Positions 63,200 to 64,000 of a DNA stretch of 64,000 nucleotides are shown piece by piece; the first letter of the stretch is position 1, and the number at the start of each line of letters is the position of its first letter. The notes beneath the pieces were generated by a model. The model was not told the DNA's origin and made no database searches. It was given only the letters and a program-made list of their open reading frames with translations. Where the stretch lies: assembly GCA_000949895.1 (NCBI GenBank), contig JWIT01000008.1, forward strand, positions 121,966-185,965, written 5' to 3'. This DNA is from Agrobacterium arsenijevicii. Its GTDB lineage: Bacteria > Pseudomonadota > Alphaproteobacteria > Rhizobiales > Rhizobiaceae. The position numbers and the translations under genes are program-made.

Positions 63200-63684
63200 G
63201 GCTCGCTCCTTCTTCTGGATGTCATCGGGCAACGCCTCATCTGGAGGTCGTGCGACACTGCCTTGATTGCATGCGCCGCCCACCGCGAAAGCTATGCTTC
63301 CGGCCCCGGAGAAACGGCTGCCGGGCAATCCCGGCCTGTTGCTCAAACCCTATGATCGGCTTCATTCGCTTGTCAATCACAATTCCATTATTACGACCAT
63401 AATAATTTATGTATTCCAATAAATGGATTAAAAACGAATGATGTGCATTTACCAGCGAAATACGCCAATTTATTCCACTATATGATACAAGATGATTTCA
63501 GTGGATTAATTAATGGAATTTCTCTTGACACCCGGAAAAAGCTCTCTTTATTGTTTTCGATATCGACGGGGCCAATCCGTGCTCACCGAAACCGAGACCG
63601 GCAGCGGTCAAGAACAAGGTGGCGCGCAGAATTCGTCCACGCCGGCTGGCAAGCATGTATCAACACATAATGGGGAACTAACCA
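63200..63684. promoter_or_regulatory. Divergent control region between second hyuA and the peptide-binding protein gene
   Basis: This 485-base gap has no gene that I trust. On the minus strand TTGACA (63371-63376 as TGTCAA) followed by CATAGG 16 bases on may serve hyuA. On the plus strand TTGACA (63525-63530) and TATTGT 18 bases on (63549-63554) face the binding-protein gene. Between them the DNA is very AT-rich and holds dyads built of TTCCA/TGGA: 63383-63405, 63415-63427 and 63503-63518. These resemble the site at the IclR promoter and are candidate IclR sites. Confidence 0.55.
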
Positions 63685-64000
63685 TGATACTCGATCGCCG
63701 TACCCTTCTGAAACTGACCGTCGCTTCCGGCGCCGCCTTCGCCGTCGGAGCATCCGGTTCCTTCGCGCAGGCTTCGTCCGACACCTTGCGTATCGGTCTC
63801 TCCACCTATCCCGCTCATCTGAAGCCATGGGTTAATGTCGGCTATGCCGGCCAGCTCGTTTCATCGCTGATCAACCGTTTCCTCATGGCTTACACGCCGG
63901 AAGGCAAGCTGGTGGGCGAACTAGCTGAAAGCTTCGACCGCGAGGGCGATCGCGCCTGGGTGATCAAGCTCAAGGATGCAAAATTCTCCGACGGCCAGCC
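63685..64000 (+). CDS. Peptide/nickel-type ABC transporter substrate-binding protein (partial)
   Basis: Start of an extracellular solute-binding protein family 5 gene, cut by the right edge after about 105 codons. The signal is MILDRRTLLKLTVASG followed by a hydrophobic segment ending at SFAQA, with Arg-Arg as in twin-arginine signals. The mature part has DTLRIGLSTYPAHLKPW, LINRFLMAYTPEGKLVGELAESF and WVIKLKDAKFSDG, the typical opening of DppA/OppA-like proteins. GGGG lies upstream. The remaining importer genes should follow beyond the window. Imported peptides or cyclic amides would suit the divergent hyuAB genes. Confidence 0.9.

Noticed and set aside
63443-63670. A 75-codon open frame in the AT-rich gap before the peptide-binding protein
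   Set aside because: No ribosome site, overlaps the candidate promoter and dyads, and has no family resemblance.

Overview
The window looks like chromosomal DNA of an alphaproteobacterium of the Rhizobiaceae, most probably Agrobacterium or a close relative. This rests on GC-rich codon use, dense ABC importer operons each with its own GntR, AraC, IclR or TetR regulator, a rhizobial-type PHO box, and the catabolic gene families present. It is an inference; no rRNA or other phylogenetic marker is present. I saw no tRNA, rRNA, insertion sequence, phage gene, CRISPR array or replication origin. The window holds 57 protein genes, the last cut by the right edge, packed as transport-plus-catabolism modules.

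Layout. (1) 28-6659, minus strand: a polyol or pentose module with a xylitol/sorbitol-type dehydrogenase, an AraC regulator, a ribose-type ABC importer and a short-chain dehydrogenase. (2) 6893-11810, minus: a DUF1801 protein, an FtsX-type ABC exporter-like system with a His-rich permease loop plus a Tat-exported partner, and an alkaline phosphatase behind a PHO box. (3) 11946-13887: a TetR/MFS divergent pair with three operators. (4) 13942-20133: a MalK-type sugar importer, a GntR regulator and a divergent enolase-superfamily enzyme; the same palindrome lies in both control regions. (5) 20206-29761: a second ribose-type importer with GntR and a DJ-1/PfpI protein, divergent from a four-gene oxidation operon (Ldh-type dehydrogenase, Fe-ADH, ALDH, alpha/beta hydrolase). 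(6) 29758-31787: an NmrA-like reductase and its divergent AraC regulator. (7) 31855-42936: a guanidino-acid/GABA/polyamine regulon (ureohydrolase, binding protein, omega-aminotransferase, gamma-glutamyltransferase homologue, gabT, gabD) divergent from GntR and the rest of a polar amino acid importer. (8) 42969-53967: a hexuronate module (lactonase-like amidohydrolase, aldo/keto reductase, uxuA, a uxuB-like gene, SDR, GntR) divergent from a third ribose-type importer with two different permeases. (9) 54084-63199: two hyuA-hyuB (hydantoinase/oxoprolinase) pairs with a TetR and an IclR regulator tail-to-tail between them, followed by the start of a peptide-type binding protein at the right edge.

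How it works together. Nearly every module couples an importer to the enzymes for its presumed substrate and to a local regulator whose candidate operator can be read between divergent genes. The clearest pathway is module 7: 4-guanidinobutyrate (or agmatine) to GABA plus urea, then GabT and GabD to succinate. In module 8, a fructuronate reductase and possibly an aldose dehydrogenase plus lactonase could both deliver D-mannonate to UxuA. I did not find an obviously unprecedented system. The strongest leads are an enolase-superfamily protein that keeps all mandelate-racemase catalytic positions except the general-base His (Asn here), the His-rich transporter, the leaderless gamma-glutamyltransferase homologue inside the GABA operon, and the duplicated hyuAB loci under different regulators.
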